Shown here: positions 1-11,827 of the stretch, piece after piece
How positions within the stretch are numbered: the stretch's first letter is position 1
Layout of the letters: every line of letters begins with the position of its first letter
Assembly (NCBI GenBank): GCA_033239525.1
Contig: BSYO01000020.1
Span: forward strand, 11,968,308-12,032,307
Reading direction: 5' to 3'
Source: Nepenthes gracilis
Taxonomy: Eukaryota; Streptophyta; Magnoliopsida; Caryophyllales; Nepenthaceae
Length of the DNA stretch: 64,000 nt
Notes under the pieces: generated by a model
What the model was told of the DNA's origin: nothing
Databases searched by the model: none
What the model saw: only the letters and a program-made list of their open reading frames with translations
Program-made: the position numbers and the translations under genes

Positions 1-800
1 CGACGAAGGCAAAACAGACGAACCCCTAGTAGACATGATCGCAGGCCTCGATACTATGATCAAGAGCGGGATCCGGATGAGCACATTTTCAAAAATATCA
101 AATCGATGCCCCTACTTTTGATGGTCGCTTGACCTCGAGTTTTCACCAATGGGTTCGCAACATGGATCGTTTCTTTGAATGGTATGGGGCGGTCAAGACA
201 AGAGAGTTCAATTTGCCACTTTAAGTCGACGGCAACGCCCAATTATATTGGGAAAGTGTGGAGGACCTCCCGATTCTGGCGCAAGCTGCCCTCGCTCAAG
301 TTGGGGCTGAAATGAAACGACGCCTTCACGAGAAGTATTTACCCCGCCTCCTACAAAGAGCCATTTACTCGACCAAAGGGAATTCCCTCGCGGCAAGGTA
401 ATCGTCCGTAATCGAATATGTGACTTAATTTGATGATTTTCGAATGAGATGTCACATCATCGAGGACGGCCATGGCGCTGAGTAGGTTCTCGACAAGGGT
501 TACACGAGGATCTTAGGAGAGAACTTGTCCTCGGGAGTTACGACTTTGGACCATGCGATAATTTGGTCCGTGACTTTGAGTTAGTTACCGTGATGCCGTA
601 TCGCCAATCTACATCACACACTCTTGCCATCAATTCCAAGTCTATCTTAGGAACCCCTCCCTCCACCGTCGCCCCTGCAAGAGAACCTCGAGGAAAGGAT
701 GTTGAAGCCCCGAAAAGACATTCTCAATTACAGTGTTTCAACTGTAAAACTTTATTCATTAACGGACAAAATGAAATACATGAGGAACTCCTTGAAGAAC
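1..800 (+). pseudogene. gag remnant of the chromovirus
   Basis: Plus-strand reading frames, broken by stops and frameshifts, contain a capsid-like stretch (MDRFFEWYG near 160, then YWESVEDLP and EMKRRLHEKYLPRLLQ near 245-350). They run into the CFNCK half of a CCHC zinc knuckle near 740. In the relative at 10378-18041 the same place reads FKCKGFGHISSKC, so this copy has lost about 33 bp holding the H and last C of the knuckle. Gag would form the virus-like particle and bind RNA; this copy cannot. The true start is outside or at the very edge of the window. Confidence 0.7.
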
Positions 801-984
801 AAGTCTATGAACCCAAACTAGAGGAGTTTGATGACTTGAATGATGATGACCTTGACACATTTGTGAGCTGTATTCGACCTACTTCCTCTCATTTAGACTC
901 CGGTTCTTCCTCCCTAGGTACACCATTTTTAGGCGTTGTGCGATGCACATTGACACAATCCAACGAAAGTCGATGATCGCGGCG

Positions 985-2286
985 CCACGCTATTTTTCAC
1001 ACTTACATCAAAGTGAACGAGAAAGCTTGCAAGGTAATCGTGGATAGCGGTAGTTACATCAATGCGGTCTCTGCTAACACTATTTCTCGTTTGGGATTAA
1101 AGGCGGTCCCACACCCTAGTCCTTACAGCATTTCTTAGATTGACACGTCTTCTATATCCGTTAAAGAACGTTGCTTTGTATCGATTCAATTTTTAGAATA
1201 CAAAGATCATATTTGGTGTGATGTTATCCCAATGGACGTGGATCATGTCATTCTTGGGCGCCCTTGGCTCTACGACTTGGATGTGACAATCCAAAGCCGT
1301 TCCAATTCCTGCTCTTTTGTTCACAAGGGGAAGAGGATTCGCCTCTATCCCCTACCTCCAAAACCGACGACTCCAAACAAAGACCGGACCGTGGTAGTGG
1401 CCAAAGGATTACATATTATTAGTCCTACAGCATTTGAACGAGCCACTGTCAGCGAGTCAGTTGTGTTTGCCATTATCATCCTCGAAACCTTTCCGAACTC
1501 TTCCACACTAATTTCTAATGAGGCCCGTCAAATTCTCCAAAACTTTCAAGATGTTTTCCCTGAGGACCTACCCAATCACTTACCACCTTTACGCAAAATT
1601 CAACATGCCATTGATTTTACTCCAGGTGTGTCACTCCCAAACTTCCCTCATTATAGGATGAATCCTAATCGAACACGCCGAACTCCAAATGACAAGCAGA
1701 GACGAACTCTTCGCAAGGGATTCATTCGAGAGAAGATGAGTCCTCAGGCAATACCGCCCTCTTAACACCTAAGAAGGACGGGCCTTGAGGATGTGTATTG
1801 ATAGTAGATCAATCAATAAAATCACCGTAAAATATCGCTTTCCCATTCCTAGACTTGATGACATGTTAGATATGATGGTTGGTGCCACAATCTGTTCCAA
1901 AATTGATTTAAAGAGTGGTTACCACCAAATCGACCACCGAGGGATGAATGAAAACAACTTTTCAAAACAAAGGACGACCTCTATGAATGGTTGGTCATGC
2001 CTTTTGGGCTCTCTAACGCACCAAGTACTTTCATGAGTCCTGACCCAAACTTTACGGCTTTTTATGGGACGGTTCCTAGTAGTCTATTTTGATGATATCC
2101 TCATTTACAGTAAGACCAAGGAGCAACATGTAGAACACCTCACACAGGTCTGTATTACTCTGAGAAAAGAAAGCTTATTTGCTAACCTTAAGAAATGTTC
2201 ATTCTTCTCAGACAAAGTGGCTTTCTTAGGCTTTATTGTTTCATCTGACAGGGTTTCTGTCACCCTGCAAAGATCCAGGTAATCAT
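985..2286 (+). pseudogene. gypsy protease and reverse transcriptase remnant
   Basis: The retroviral-type aspartic protease motif D-S-G is at 1043-1051 in the context KVIVDSGSYINAVSA. It is followed by the conserved VILGRPWL block near 1250. The RT part begins near 1520 and includes [26 protein letters not shown] (near 1788-1865), [11 protein letters not shown] (near 1900), and the catalytic YFDD at 2085-2096 followed by ILIYSK. The frame is broken by stops near 1137, 1764 and 2035 and by shifts between these, so no full polymerase can be made. The family role is copying element RNA into cDNA. Confidence 0.85.
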
Positions 2287-2329
2287 AAATTAGCCGGAAC
2301 CCAAATCCATCCACGAAGTTCAAAGTTTT

Positions 2330-2990
2330 CATGGCTTGGCCACTTTCTATCACCGGTTCATCAAGGGTTTTAGCACAACCATGGCTCCCCTCACTGAATG
2401 CATGAAGAAGGGTGACTTCACTTAGTCTTCTGATACTGCCAAAGCTTTCAAACTCATCAAAAACAGGATGACAACAGCTCCTGTCATGCGACTTCCTGAT
2501 TTTTCCAAGGTATTTGAAATAGAGTGTGATGCGTCAGGTGTAGGAATATAAGGAGTTCTTAGTCAAGAACGCCACTCAATTGCCTACTTTAGCGAAAAGT
2601 TGAATGATGCCAAGCGACGATATTCTACTTATGATAAGGAGTTGTATGCCGTTGTACAAGCCCTACGTTACTGGCGTCATTACTTGCTCCCTCAAGAGTT
2701 TGTCCTCTATTCAGAAAATGAAGCTCTTCGATTCCTAAACTTTCAGAAGAAATTAAATTATAGGCACGGTTGGTGGATCGAGTATTTACAAGCATATTCT
2801 TTCGTCTTGAAGCACAAGAAAGGCGTTGATAATCAAGTAGCTGATGCCTTGAGCCGTCATTTGACCGTCCTCTCTGCTGTTCAAGTTAAAATTGTTAGCT
2901 TTGAAAAGCTTAAGGAAGAATATGAGTCCTACCCTGATTTTAGCAAAATCTTCCTCGCTTTACAGTGTGGACACTTGGACACCACGAACG
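2330..2990 (+). pseudogene. gypsy RNase H remnant
   Basis: Downstream of RT, the frame reads a degraded connection region, then ECDASGVGI near 2525 (the first catalytic aspartate region of gypsy RNase H, followed by a stop). It continues as YSTYDKELYAVVQALRYWRHYLLPQEF near 2625-2700 and as HKKGVDNQVADALSRH near 2812-2865, the usual C-terminal signature. The longest intact part, 2600-3112, continues toward the integrase zinc-binding region. The enzyme would remove RNA from the RNA-DNA hybrid during reverse transcription. Confidence 0.8.
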
Positions 2991-4485
2991 GATTTTGTCT
3001 TCAGGATGGGTACTTATTCCGAGTTAATAAACTTTGCATCCCGAAAATGTCCATCCGAGATTTCATAGTGTGGGAAGTTCATACCGGAGGTTTATCCGCC
3101 ATTTCGACGTGATAAGACCATTGAGGAGGTTGAACAACAATTTTATCGGGCCTAGTTTCAAGAAAGACGTGGCTAGAATCGTTAGTACTTGTCGAATATG
3201 CCAACTCGCCAAACACCCAAAGCAAAACACTCGGCCTCTACACCCTCTACCTATACCTAATGGTCCCTAGTAGGATGTTAGCATGGATTTTGTGTTAGTG
3301 GCTTCCCCGCACTCTTAAACACGATTCCATATTTGTCGTTGTGGATTGTTTTTCTAAAATGGCCCACTTCATTCCTTGTAGTAAGACTGTTGATATTTCT
3401 CGAGTCGCTCGCCTTTATTTCACTGAGATTGTTAAGCTGTATGGTCTTCCTAAGACCATTGTTTTTGATCGGGATGTCTGTTTCACCAGCCATTTTTGGC
3501 GGATCCTGTGGCACATGGTTGGTACCAAATTAAAATTTTTTACTACATACCACCCTCAAACAGATGGTCAGATTGAAGTCGTCAATCGGAGTTTAGGTAA
3601 CCTCTTACGGTGTTTGTCCAAGAGCATCTTAGGAATTGGGACTTGATCCTACCAATGGCCCAACTTGCATATAATCGTTTTTTCAATAGATCCCTCGGTA
3701 TGAGTCCATTTGAAGCTGTGCATGGTTACAAACCCCGAAAATCATTGGACCTTATCGTGATGTCCCCACATGTTAGTGTGTCCATGACTGCCGAAACTTT
3801 TGCACATCTTCACGATTTACACATCAAGATCAATAAGCAATTAGAAGCAAGCAATGCCACATACAAATTGCATGCTGATTCTCATAAAAGACACGTTGAA
3901 TTCAATATAGGAGATTATGTTATGGTTCGTATCAGACCAGAACGGCGCCTACCTGGGTATGTCTCTAAACTGCAGGCTTGTAGTGCTGGTCCCTTTAAAA
4001 TTTTACAGCGGATTGGATCAAATGCATATGTTCTTGACATTCCATCTCATTTTGGTTTTCATCATACTTTCAATGTGGAAGATCTTATTACGTATAAAGG
4101 CAACTTTTTCCCACCTGGGGATCCCTTTGCCACCCCCCCGCGTGCACCCCCTATTGACCTTTCGCCCTCCCCTGCGCCACTTTCCTCCCTCCCGGCACAC
4201 CATGATAAAATTGATACTATTTTAGATGAACAGGTGATGTTTACCAGGGAGGAAACTATTCATCGCTTCCTTGTCCATTGGATTAGTCGACCAGAGTCTA
4301 AGAATGCTTGGATTTCTCGCGAGACACTACAACAGCTCGACCCAGACCTCTTGGAGTTCTATCAAAGCCAGCAAGATTGCACTTCTTCAGGCCCTAGTCC
4401 ACTTCCTTCCGGAGATCTTGATCGCTCTGTCAGCTTTCGGCCCCCTCTTACTCGAGTCTATCACCGTTGCCGACGGGTTGCCTAG
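2990..4485 (+). pseudogene. gypsy integrase with C-terminal chromodomain, broken
   Basis: The zinc-binding end is visible as CRICQLAKHPKQNTRPLHPL (near 3190-3250). The core reads [15 protein letters not shown] (3341 on), [13 protein letters not shown] and [17 protein letters not shown], with the D, D and E positions recognisable. A stop and frameshift near 3645 separate it from LPMAQLAYNRFFNRSLGMSPFEAVHGYKP. A GPY/F-like module (GPFKILQRIGSNAYVLDIP) and a chromodomain (DEQVMFTREETIHRFLVHW ... NAWISRETLQQLDPDLLEFY) follow, ending at 4485. The chromodomain directs chromovirus integration toward marked chromatin in this family. The 3610-4485 part is intact for 291 codons. Confidence 0.85.
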
Positions 4486-4546
4486 CCACTCAGCTTATGG
4501 TTGAACAATTGATTCCTGACGTTTAACCCGCCAGGGTCGAATTCCT

Positions 4547-4562
4547 CCCACCCGGGGAGAAT
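4547..4562 (+). promoter_or_regulatory. polypurine tract before 3' LTR
   Basis: The sequence CCCGGGGAGAAT lies directly before the LTR start TGATGCGG at 4563. It fits the primer site for plus-strand cDNA synthesis. The relative on the other strand has GAGGAGAAT at the equivalent place. Confidence 0.7.
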
Positions 4563-4936
4563 TGATGCGGACATCCAAGACAAATATTCACTTTTATTCG
4601 CCTTCCAAATATGAAGACTCGGTTTTATTTGTCTTCCAAATTAGTTGTGATTTTTTTTTTCATTTATTTGATTTCCTTTTTCACTTTTTCAATTATTTGA
4701 TTATGATTTTATTTTCAATTTTCTTTCACATCGGATTCTCTATATAAGAATCCCTAGGACAATTGAATGAATGAATGAATGAATATTTGAGAAATTGATT
4801 GCAATTGAGCAATTGTGCTTCCCTTCCTCTCTCCCGTTTGGTTTGATCACTTTCTTGTCTCTACCCCTCTAGTCTAATTTCTTATCGTTACCCCTCTATT
4901 CTTCTTCTCTCTACTTTCACCCTCCTCCCTACATCA
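4563..4936 (+). repeat. 3' LTR of the chromovirus (374 bp)
   Basis: It begins TGATGCGGACATC, ends CCTCCCTACATCA, and contains a TATATAAG promoter-like box at about 4741 followed by repeated GAATGAAT units. Related LTRs occur at 10378-10775 and 17646-18041 (opposite strand) and at 21844-22250. Confidence 0.85.
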
Positions 4937-7387
4937 AGTAAAAATCAAATTCTCCAGATCCAAATCAATTAAAAAGATCAATCTGCTAATCATAGCAGTA
5001 AGTTCAATTTAATCTTATAAAATTCTCACAGTTAAGTTTTCCAAATAGGACCACCACTTGGGAGCAGGTATGAAGTATGAGGGTATCTGGCTGCAGCCCA
5101 AAGCCAGCAACGTCAGTCAACTTTCATGGAAGACACAAATATCGTTTACTGCCCCTGCTGATGGTTCAATGCTGGTCAGTCTTCTCCCCTGCAATTATAA
5201 GTAAAACAATCAATTAATTTCAAAGAGATAACTAAACTTGCATAACAATGAATCACACATGATGCTACTACAACACAAACAATCAACATCAAAAGCAATT
5301 CTTCAGGACCCAAACAGGCACCAAAGATAACAAAACTTGGATGAACAGGAAAAGTGAAGTGTAGATACAATTCCCCATTCTAGGCCTTGAAGCGAGGAAA
5401 TATAAGTTCTGATCCTTCTACTTTCTACTTTGGGAATGTTCCAAAGGAAATAAGTATTCCAATGCACAAGGTTCACAAACTGTGGGTGGGGTGGTAAATT
5501 TTGCGTAGCCAAAAATATTCATTATAAAGTAGAGCTTAATAAATTCTTCAATGAGGAATGTTATTTCAGCAATTAAAGCAAACAAAATTTAAATTTAAAG
5601 GCAATCAGATAATAATAGTAACTCAGAACAAAAAATTAGGTCACAACTTTAGCACATAACAAAGGAGGACAATTTCTATCAGCAGAAGCAAATATAAAAT
5701 TTTCATTTCAATTCCTTCCAATTTTCTTAGCTTTGGAGTGTGGTGTGCACATCAGACTGATGTGTATCATTTGTCTTTTTAAAAACAACAGGTATGACTC
5801 TTATGGCTATTCTATTATGGCGATATGCCAACTCTTTGAGGTAGATATAGGCACATAGCACATATGTACCCATACATGTTTTTGACTTTAGATGTCTAAA
5901 CTCAAATTCATATGCATGTGTCCAGGTTTGAATTATTTCAAAAGCCTGATTGTCACTTGAGTTTTTCTTCTTTCTTACACAAGATGTGGGGGAAAATAAT
6001 GAGAATAAATCCCAAGAAAATGGGCAGTTCACTAACAGGTTGCTTTTAATTCCTCAACCATCATTTGAACTCGATGATAACCAAAAGAAAATTCACCACC
6101 TAGCAATGAAACCAGAAGCATGCATGCAAATTAAGATAACTTGTGGCTCCTGGAAAATAAAATTTTATTCTTTTCCTGATTCAGGATCTGAGATTTCATT
6201 AAGAATAATTTACGGTATCCGGATCCCAAATCCTAACAATATGATTATCAATAGTAATCAATTTTGAGTGCTCAGAATTCAGATTACGATGCCACTTAAA
6301 TCCAATATCGCACTTCCATACCTGTCAAAATTAATAAGATTAGAGATAGGCAACACTGAGATAGATATATAGTAAGTTTGAGAACTATTTTTTTAGAAAA
6401 GCAATTCAAACCATTAGGCTTACATATGATCCTTGACTTTAATAGAACTAGAAAAACGCAGATCATAGAGCAGGACTTGAGTATCCAATAAAAATGATAA
6501 GCCGATATTTTCATACACAAACTATAGCAAAAAGATTTAAATGCACATGACATCTTAGGGTGTTAATATCATCACGATATCATACCATTCCTGTACTACT
6601 TCCAACAGCCATCAGGAACCCCCATCTTCATCAAATTCTATTGCAGTTACCTCCTAACAAATTCAGCAAATATGATTAGAGTATATTTCATCATCCCAAG
6701 AACTCTCCCACACTAGGGACAAGTGGAAGAAAGCAATCCAGCCAAAAGAAAAAAAAAAGTACCATTGCAGAAACCAATAGAAAAATGTACAGTTCTGGCA
6801 TTCTATACTCAAATGTTAAACACCGATTTTAAGAGTTAATCAAGAACAACCTGCTGGAACTTAATAAACTAACAGTACTTAATAAAAAATGAAGAACTAT
6901 TACAGTTTCACTAAAATGAAGATAATGGACAAAAACAAGTGCCTCAGAGATTATGTAAATAACCTAAAGAACATCTAGTCAAAAGAAAAACTGAAGGAGA
7001 AGGATCACCCCAAAAATGAATAGGCCATTTACATTCAATGTTTATCACATCTAATCTGAAATTTTAATAGTCAAGACTCAAGAGTTAATGTGCTTACTTA
7101 TGTTGAAAAATGTGTTTGTTTGCAAATAGAAAAGAGTAGTGGGAAAAAGTCTTAGGAGATTGTATGAGAAAAGGTGAAGGAGAGATCAACTCGAGGTTTA
7201 AAATGAGGTTTGGAGTTTGGTAAGAGCTACTTGTGGGTACTTAAAAAAGACTTCTGACAAAAGCAACCCATTTGGAAAGGTGCTGAAAAAGTTCTTATGG
7301 GCCATAATCCTATTATTATCTGCAAATAAACATGGCCATAGCCCTCTATATAGACACACCCACTTGATTCTGTTGGTATGCATAAAA

Positions 7388-7492
7388 ATGTTTCATGTCA
7401 GTGGGTTGGGTTAAATGTAGTACTTGTTTTATGTCAGTGGGTTGGGTTAAATGTAGTACCTGTTTCATGTCAGTAGGTTGGGTGAAATTGCA
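7388..7492. repeat. 36-bp tandem repeat, about 2.8 units, across an exon end
   Basis: A unit of about 36 bp (TTTCATGTCAGTGGGTTGGG then TTAAATGTAGTACTTG) occurs nearly three times. The right-most, more diverged copy overlaps the 3' end of the NOL10-like exon at 7460-7582 and its splice donor. Confidence 0.8.
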
Positions 7493-7730
7493 TTGATTCT
7501 ATCAATCAAGGATCTCATTCTCATGTCAAAGTGCTCCACAGCTCCATCCTCACCACCAGAAGCAACTAATCCATGAAGCTTGCTATATTCAAAAATAAAA
7601 ATTTTTAGATTCGCAAAATACTAATATCAAAACAAATGCTGGGAAAGGGAATTATGGTCACAGAATCCACTAACCTTCGAGACACTATTAAGGGCCGGAG
7701 ATTGTGTGCTTAGTGGGGAGAGAAATCTTC

Positions 7731-9789
7731 CTTGTGAAGAAAAGAAGGATCACATTTCACAATACTTAGAGGCAATGACAATGTGAATGTAAAAAACAAC
7801 CAAAAATTTGAAAATGAAGCATAGCATAATCAGTTTTCTCTTTCTTAAAGATAAATGACACCAATGCTTCATTTTGATCAAAGAAAATATGACTGAAAAG
7901 AGAAAAAAAAAACATCACAACAATAGTATTCTCAGTGTTTGGAAAGTATAAAAAATCAAAAGAAAGAAAATTTAACAAAAATTTGAATATAAACAATATG
8001 TATAAAGCTACGATGGAAGTTCATTTTTGATATACCTCACTCCGACTCTCCTCTTCACAATCTGCATCCATCAGAAAACTCTCCCTCTCCCTCCATTTCC
8101 TCGCCCCCAACTCACTCTTGTCTGACTTCTCCAGTTCTCTCTCACTCATTAATGGCATTCAAACACTTTTTCTGACATTTATACCTAAAAATTCCTCCAC
8201 TGGCTCCGATGCAGCAGCTAGCATCATTGCCAAACAGATGTCACTAGATGACCGTTTTCCTGGAGGTCTCTATCTCAAATAAATTATTAGATGTTGATTT
8301 CAGATCATCTATTTGCTACCTTGGGCAAAAGGGTTAAGTTGTATTGTCAATTCTCAGGATATGCCCAGTCCCCAGGAGTTCATTGTCGTATACATCTAAA
8401 GTTCCCCAAATACATTCATTTAACCGAATAAAAAACGATCAATCTAACAAGAAAAGTAGATGTCACAAACTAGAGGGGGATTAGTTCCGCAATTTGACTT
8501 TATTCCTGATCCTCGAGACCACTACTATAGGCTGTGCTCTCAGCCCTTGGGAGAGTCTGCTATACCTTTCAAGCCAAATATGTTGATGCACAGCGGCTGC
8601 ATCAATATGTTACCTCTAATCCGCAGGCTTGCTTTTCCCTTGCACTGCTTTCATGAACCAATTAAACCATGCTTACAATTCGTTCAGATTCCCTCAGAGG
8701 TCACCCTATTTATATTTCATGAACTACTTGCTTTGAGATCTCACACAAAAAGAACAAGGCGTCACTAGTCTCCCTACTGCTTCTACAAAAGCTACAAAAG
8801 GAATCAGTCATTACTCCCATTTCTTCAATCTGGCAACCTGTTCTTAGCCTATTTTTTAAAGTGAGCTGAAGAATATATTTTATCCAATACCATTTGCCTC
8901 TATATCACTGTCTCCATGAGAAGCAAGGAAGCTATATGCTACTTCAAGTCAAAAATTTCCATAGTAATCACTTACAGCTGCGGCCATCTATATCTGCAGC
9001 AGGCAAAAACAAATTTCACACCTGCAGAAGACCAGACCAGATCCAGGGCGCAAACTGTTTGACTTGTATTACTCCCTGATCCCAAACTCTTTGTGCTAAA
9101 ACCCAAATATGTTTAAAAATTGCCATATTTCATCACTCTTCAAACCAGTACAACCGTATTGTTCTTAAATCAAGCTTCATCACAACCAGTGCCTTCAATT
9201 CAGAGTTGCCCTTGAACGTAGAAAAACTTGCATAAGGCCTCAAAATTTTCCACCTCAAGTTTTTGGCAAAAGAAACATCTGTGGTCAATAATCAGTACAT
9301 ATTTAGGCTAACAACACTGTTTTCACCAGCAACAATCTCCCTCTATATGGTGGAAATCTAAAGGTCCAGCTACTAATCATATCAGTAATTTATCATGCAC
9401 CTGAAACTGCATTACAGTAATTCCAGTAGTTGATAGTTGAACTCCCAGACATCTAATTTGAAGCTCACGTTCCACAAAACCCAGCAACTGGATACACTGT
9501 ATCTTCTCTTCAATACCCCCAGCAATGAGGACAATGCTCCTTTTGTGGGAATAGGAACCTAATCAGTTGACTGATACCATACAGATTGAAGGGGTAAACA
9601 CTGAATGGTGAACACTCACAACAACATTAATTTATCAACAGATCAAGGAAAACACTACACCTTCCTTCCTCAACAGTACAGCTAGTAAAATGTACTAAAT
9701 TCTTCGTTGGTCCACCTAGTGAGAAGCAATGGGTTAATCACCTGCAATGAAAGAATACTAAAGGCACAAAAATGAAGTTTGTCGCAAAC
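7731..9789. other. NOL10-like intron, no gene seen
   Basis: This 2-kb stretch separates two exon-like blocks of the NOL10-like pseudogene. The reading frames in it (for example 8460-8768 plus) have no recognisable domain. A pyrimidine-rich tract is at about 8040-8150. I see no further exon. Confidence 0.5.
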
Positions 9790-9880
9790 CTGTGATAAAT
9801 TTATTCTGTAAAGATCTGGCGAAGAGGCAGCACAAAGCAAGTCACAAGAGCAGCAATCGTATGCAATATCTCTTCCCATC

Positions 9881-10377
9881 CTGCTTGAGTAAAGTAGGTT
9901 AAACTTGAACTTCTCTACATTAATTCATTGTAGCAAAGTATAACCATTCATTAATCACAAGATTCATGCAACCAATCTAACAGAGTTTGCAAGGATAGAG
10001 ACAGGGACACCTTGAATAAGAATCATACAAAATATGAGGGCTAATACTCACTTTCAATAAATTAAAGGATTGAAAGCATGAGAAAATCTGAAAAGGCCAC
10101 AGCAGGTTGTTGGGATTCGACTCGAATACACCTTACCTGGTCGCAGTAGAAAAATCTGAACCCCTCGTCAATCGTCAGCCACCAAGAATGTGAGTACAAT
10201 GAACACGAGAATGCACAACAATTTTTAATGTGGAAAACCCTTTTCATCAATTAGAAAAAACTACAGGACAAACTCTGAAAAATTCACTGTGTAAAATCGG
10301 TTACAAAATCCCCGAAATAGAGTATTGGCAACCCACCCGCAACAAAGTAAGAAAAACAATCTCCAGAATAAGGAAAC
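9881..10377. other. Intron remainder and edge of an older repeat
   Basis: The first 220 bases are AT-rich with no exon for the missing NOL10 N-terminus. From about 10108 (TGTTGGGATTCGACTCG...) the sequence looks like an LTR-type repeat, with the common phrase AATGTGGAAAACCC near 10218. The chromovirus inserted into it after GAAAC at 10373-10377; the continuation is at 18047. The repeat family is not identified. Confidence 0.35.
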
Positions 10378-10775
10378 TGATGTACGGAAAGGGAAAAAGT
10401 AGGAAAGAGAGACAGAAGGGTAGAGATAAGAACAGAAATTAGAGGGGTAGAAACAAGAAAGAGAAGAAACCAAGGGGAAGAGGGGGAAAAAGGTCACAAT
10501 TACTTAATAATATTTAGTTTCTCAAAACATTCATTCATTCAATGATTCAAATAATAGAGCGTAGGGTCTTTATAAAAAAAAATTCTAGGCCTAAGATAAT
10601 TTGGTAACATATTATCTATTTCTAAAAATAAAAGAAATCACAATAAAATCATGTAAATAAGAGCGAATCAAATCAAACTAGAATTTTACCTAATAAGTAA
10701 AGTAAATAAAATAAAAGCCAATAAAATCGGAATCTCTTCTAATCAGATCTCTTGAAATATTTGATATCCGCACCA
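10378..10775 (-). repeat. 3' LTR of the minus-strand chromovirus (398 bp)
   Basis: On the minus strand it starts TGGTGCGGATATC (the 5' LTR starts TGATGCGAACATC) and ends CCGTACATCA. It aligns along its whole length with 17646-18041 and less closely with 4563-4936. Confidence 0.88.
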
Positions 10776-10785
10776 ATTCTCCTCG
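10776..10785 (-). promoter_or_regulatory. polypurine tract
   Basis: On the minus strand GAGGAGAAT directly precedes the 3' LTR, as GGGGAGAAT does in the copy ending at 4936. Confidence 0.6.
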
Positions 10786-11054
10786 GATGACTGGAACTCA
10801 ACCCCATCGAATTAAAACTTCTGTAGGAAACTTCAAAACTGTAAGTCGTGCAGCGGTGCAAGCGGCGCCCACTTGACTAGACACGTGGGAGGGGAGCCGA
10901 AATTGGACTGAGCTGCTAATGTCGTTTGAAGGAACCTTATTTGGTTCGAAAATGTGCAATCCTACGGACTTTGATAGAATTGCAATATATTTGGGTCAAA
11001 CTGGTGGCGTGTCTTGCAAGCAATCCAAGCAATCTCGAACTCTCTCCAGCCAAT

Positions 11055-11818
11055 TCATTTGACAAGGAAGCACTGAATCACTCCACCCTTAGGAGACATA
11101 AGCTGCTCATCTTGAATATCATTAATTTTATCATTGTGTGTCGAGAGGGTGGAGAGTTGTGTAGGAATGGGTGGACATACAATATATGGTATATCTAGGG
11201 GCACATCAAAGGGATCAATCGGTGGATTGAAACTACCTTTAGAAGCGAAAAATTGGATACCATAGAAAGTAGTATAAAAATCAAAAGGAGATAAAATATC
11301 AATAACATATGCAGTTGACCCAATCGACTGTAAAATTTTAAATGAACTAGCACTACAAATATGTAATGTAGAAATGGGCTCATATAGACGCCGCTCTGGT
11401 CTGATCCAAACCATACATAACCTCTGACATGAAATGCAGCATGTGCTTTATGCACATCAATTTGAAAGTGATATGAGACATGAATTGTTGCCAAAGGCTT
11501 ATTGATCTCGATGTGTATGTTATGAAGATGTGGTGCAAAAGTTTTGGCCGTCATGGATGGACAAACATGTGGGGACATCGGGATAAGGCCTAATAGTTTT
11601 GGAAAGGCCTCGAGAACAATATCAGCAAGCACAATAGACTCGATGATAGCAATACGTTTAAATATTGTGAGACTAATAATATGTAATTCTTTTGTCTCAA
11701 TGACGGCCTTTTTTCCATTGAGAGTCATTGATTTTGGAGGTAAAATATGGATATGAATTTTCTTACTTTTATGAACAAAAGAACAGGAATTAGAACGACA
11801 TTTGGTTATGACATCCAT
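11055..11818 (-). pseudogene. Protease end fused to integrase tail/chromodomain
   Basis: The minus-strand frame 11818-11195 starts in the region after the protease (NSCSFVHKSKKIHIHILPPK). It passes through VLADIVLEAFPKLLG and continues without a stop as MSPHVCPSMTAKTFA, then HNIHIEINKPLA. In the plus-strand relative these two parts are about 2.25 kb apart (near 1490 and 3760). The overlapping frame 11414-11055 carries the GPY/F-like part (PERRLYEPISTLHICSASSFKILQSIGSTAYVID) and a chromodomain start (DEQLMSPKGGVIQCFLV). One frameshift separates the two frames. Any product would lack RT, RNase H and the integrase core. Confidence 0.8.
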
Positions 11819-11827
11819 GTCATATAG

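Larger units (their letters stand above)
1..4936 (+). mobile_element. Ty3/gypsy chromovirus, 5' truncated by window edge, degenerate
   Basis: Remains of gag, protease, reverse transcriptase, RNase H, integrase and a C-terminal chromodomain follow each other in the order expected for Ty3/gypsy. They end in a purine-rich tract and a 374-bp LTR. The chromodomain and short LTR place it among chromoviruses, perhaps Reina-like (inference). The 5' LTR lies outside the window. Many stops and frameshifts interrupt the polyprotein, so it is not autonomous. The element at 10378-18041 is a relative on the opposite strand, with matching LTR ends (TGATGCG...CTACATCA) and similar protein sequence. The target duplication cannot be checked from this side alone; the five bases after the LTR are AGTAA. 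Confidence 0.9.
5030..9880 (-). pseudogene. NOL10/ENP2-like nucleolar WD40 gene, decayed
   Basis: Exon-like blocks on the minus strand match the NOL10/Enp2 family, a nucleolar WD40 protein of the small-subunit processome. In transcript order: 9880-9790 (MGRDIAYDCCSCDLLCAASS...), 7730-7675 (GRFLSPLSTQSPALN), 7582-7460 (KLHGLVASGGEDGAVEHFDM), 6653-6586 (EVTAIEFDEDGG), 6475-6424 (VLLYDLRFSSSIKVKDH), 6321-6214 (YGSAILD ... KLITIDNHIVRIWDPDT), 5188-5030 (SIEPSAGAVNDICVFHES ... SQIPSYFIPAPKWWSYLENLT). Most edges keep GT/AG sites. Frameshifts occur in the blocks at 7675, 7460, 6586 and 6214, and the last has an in-frame TGA plus a short deletion before APKW. The start and the exons after ENLT are not present; the 3' side abuts the chromovirus LTR and the 5' side another repeat. 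The coding order is clear, and loss of function is well supported. Confidence 0.85.

Noticed and set aside
8460..8768. 102-codon plus-strand ORF
   Set aside because: It lies in an intron of the NOL10-like pseudogene on the opposite strand and has no recognisable domain or coding-like context.
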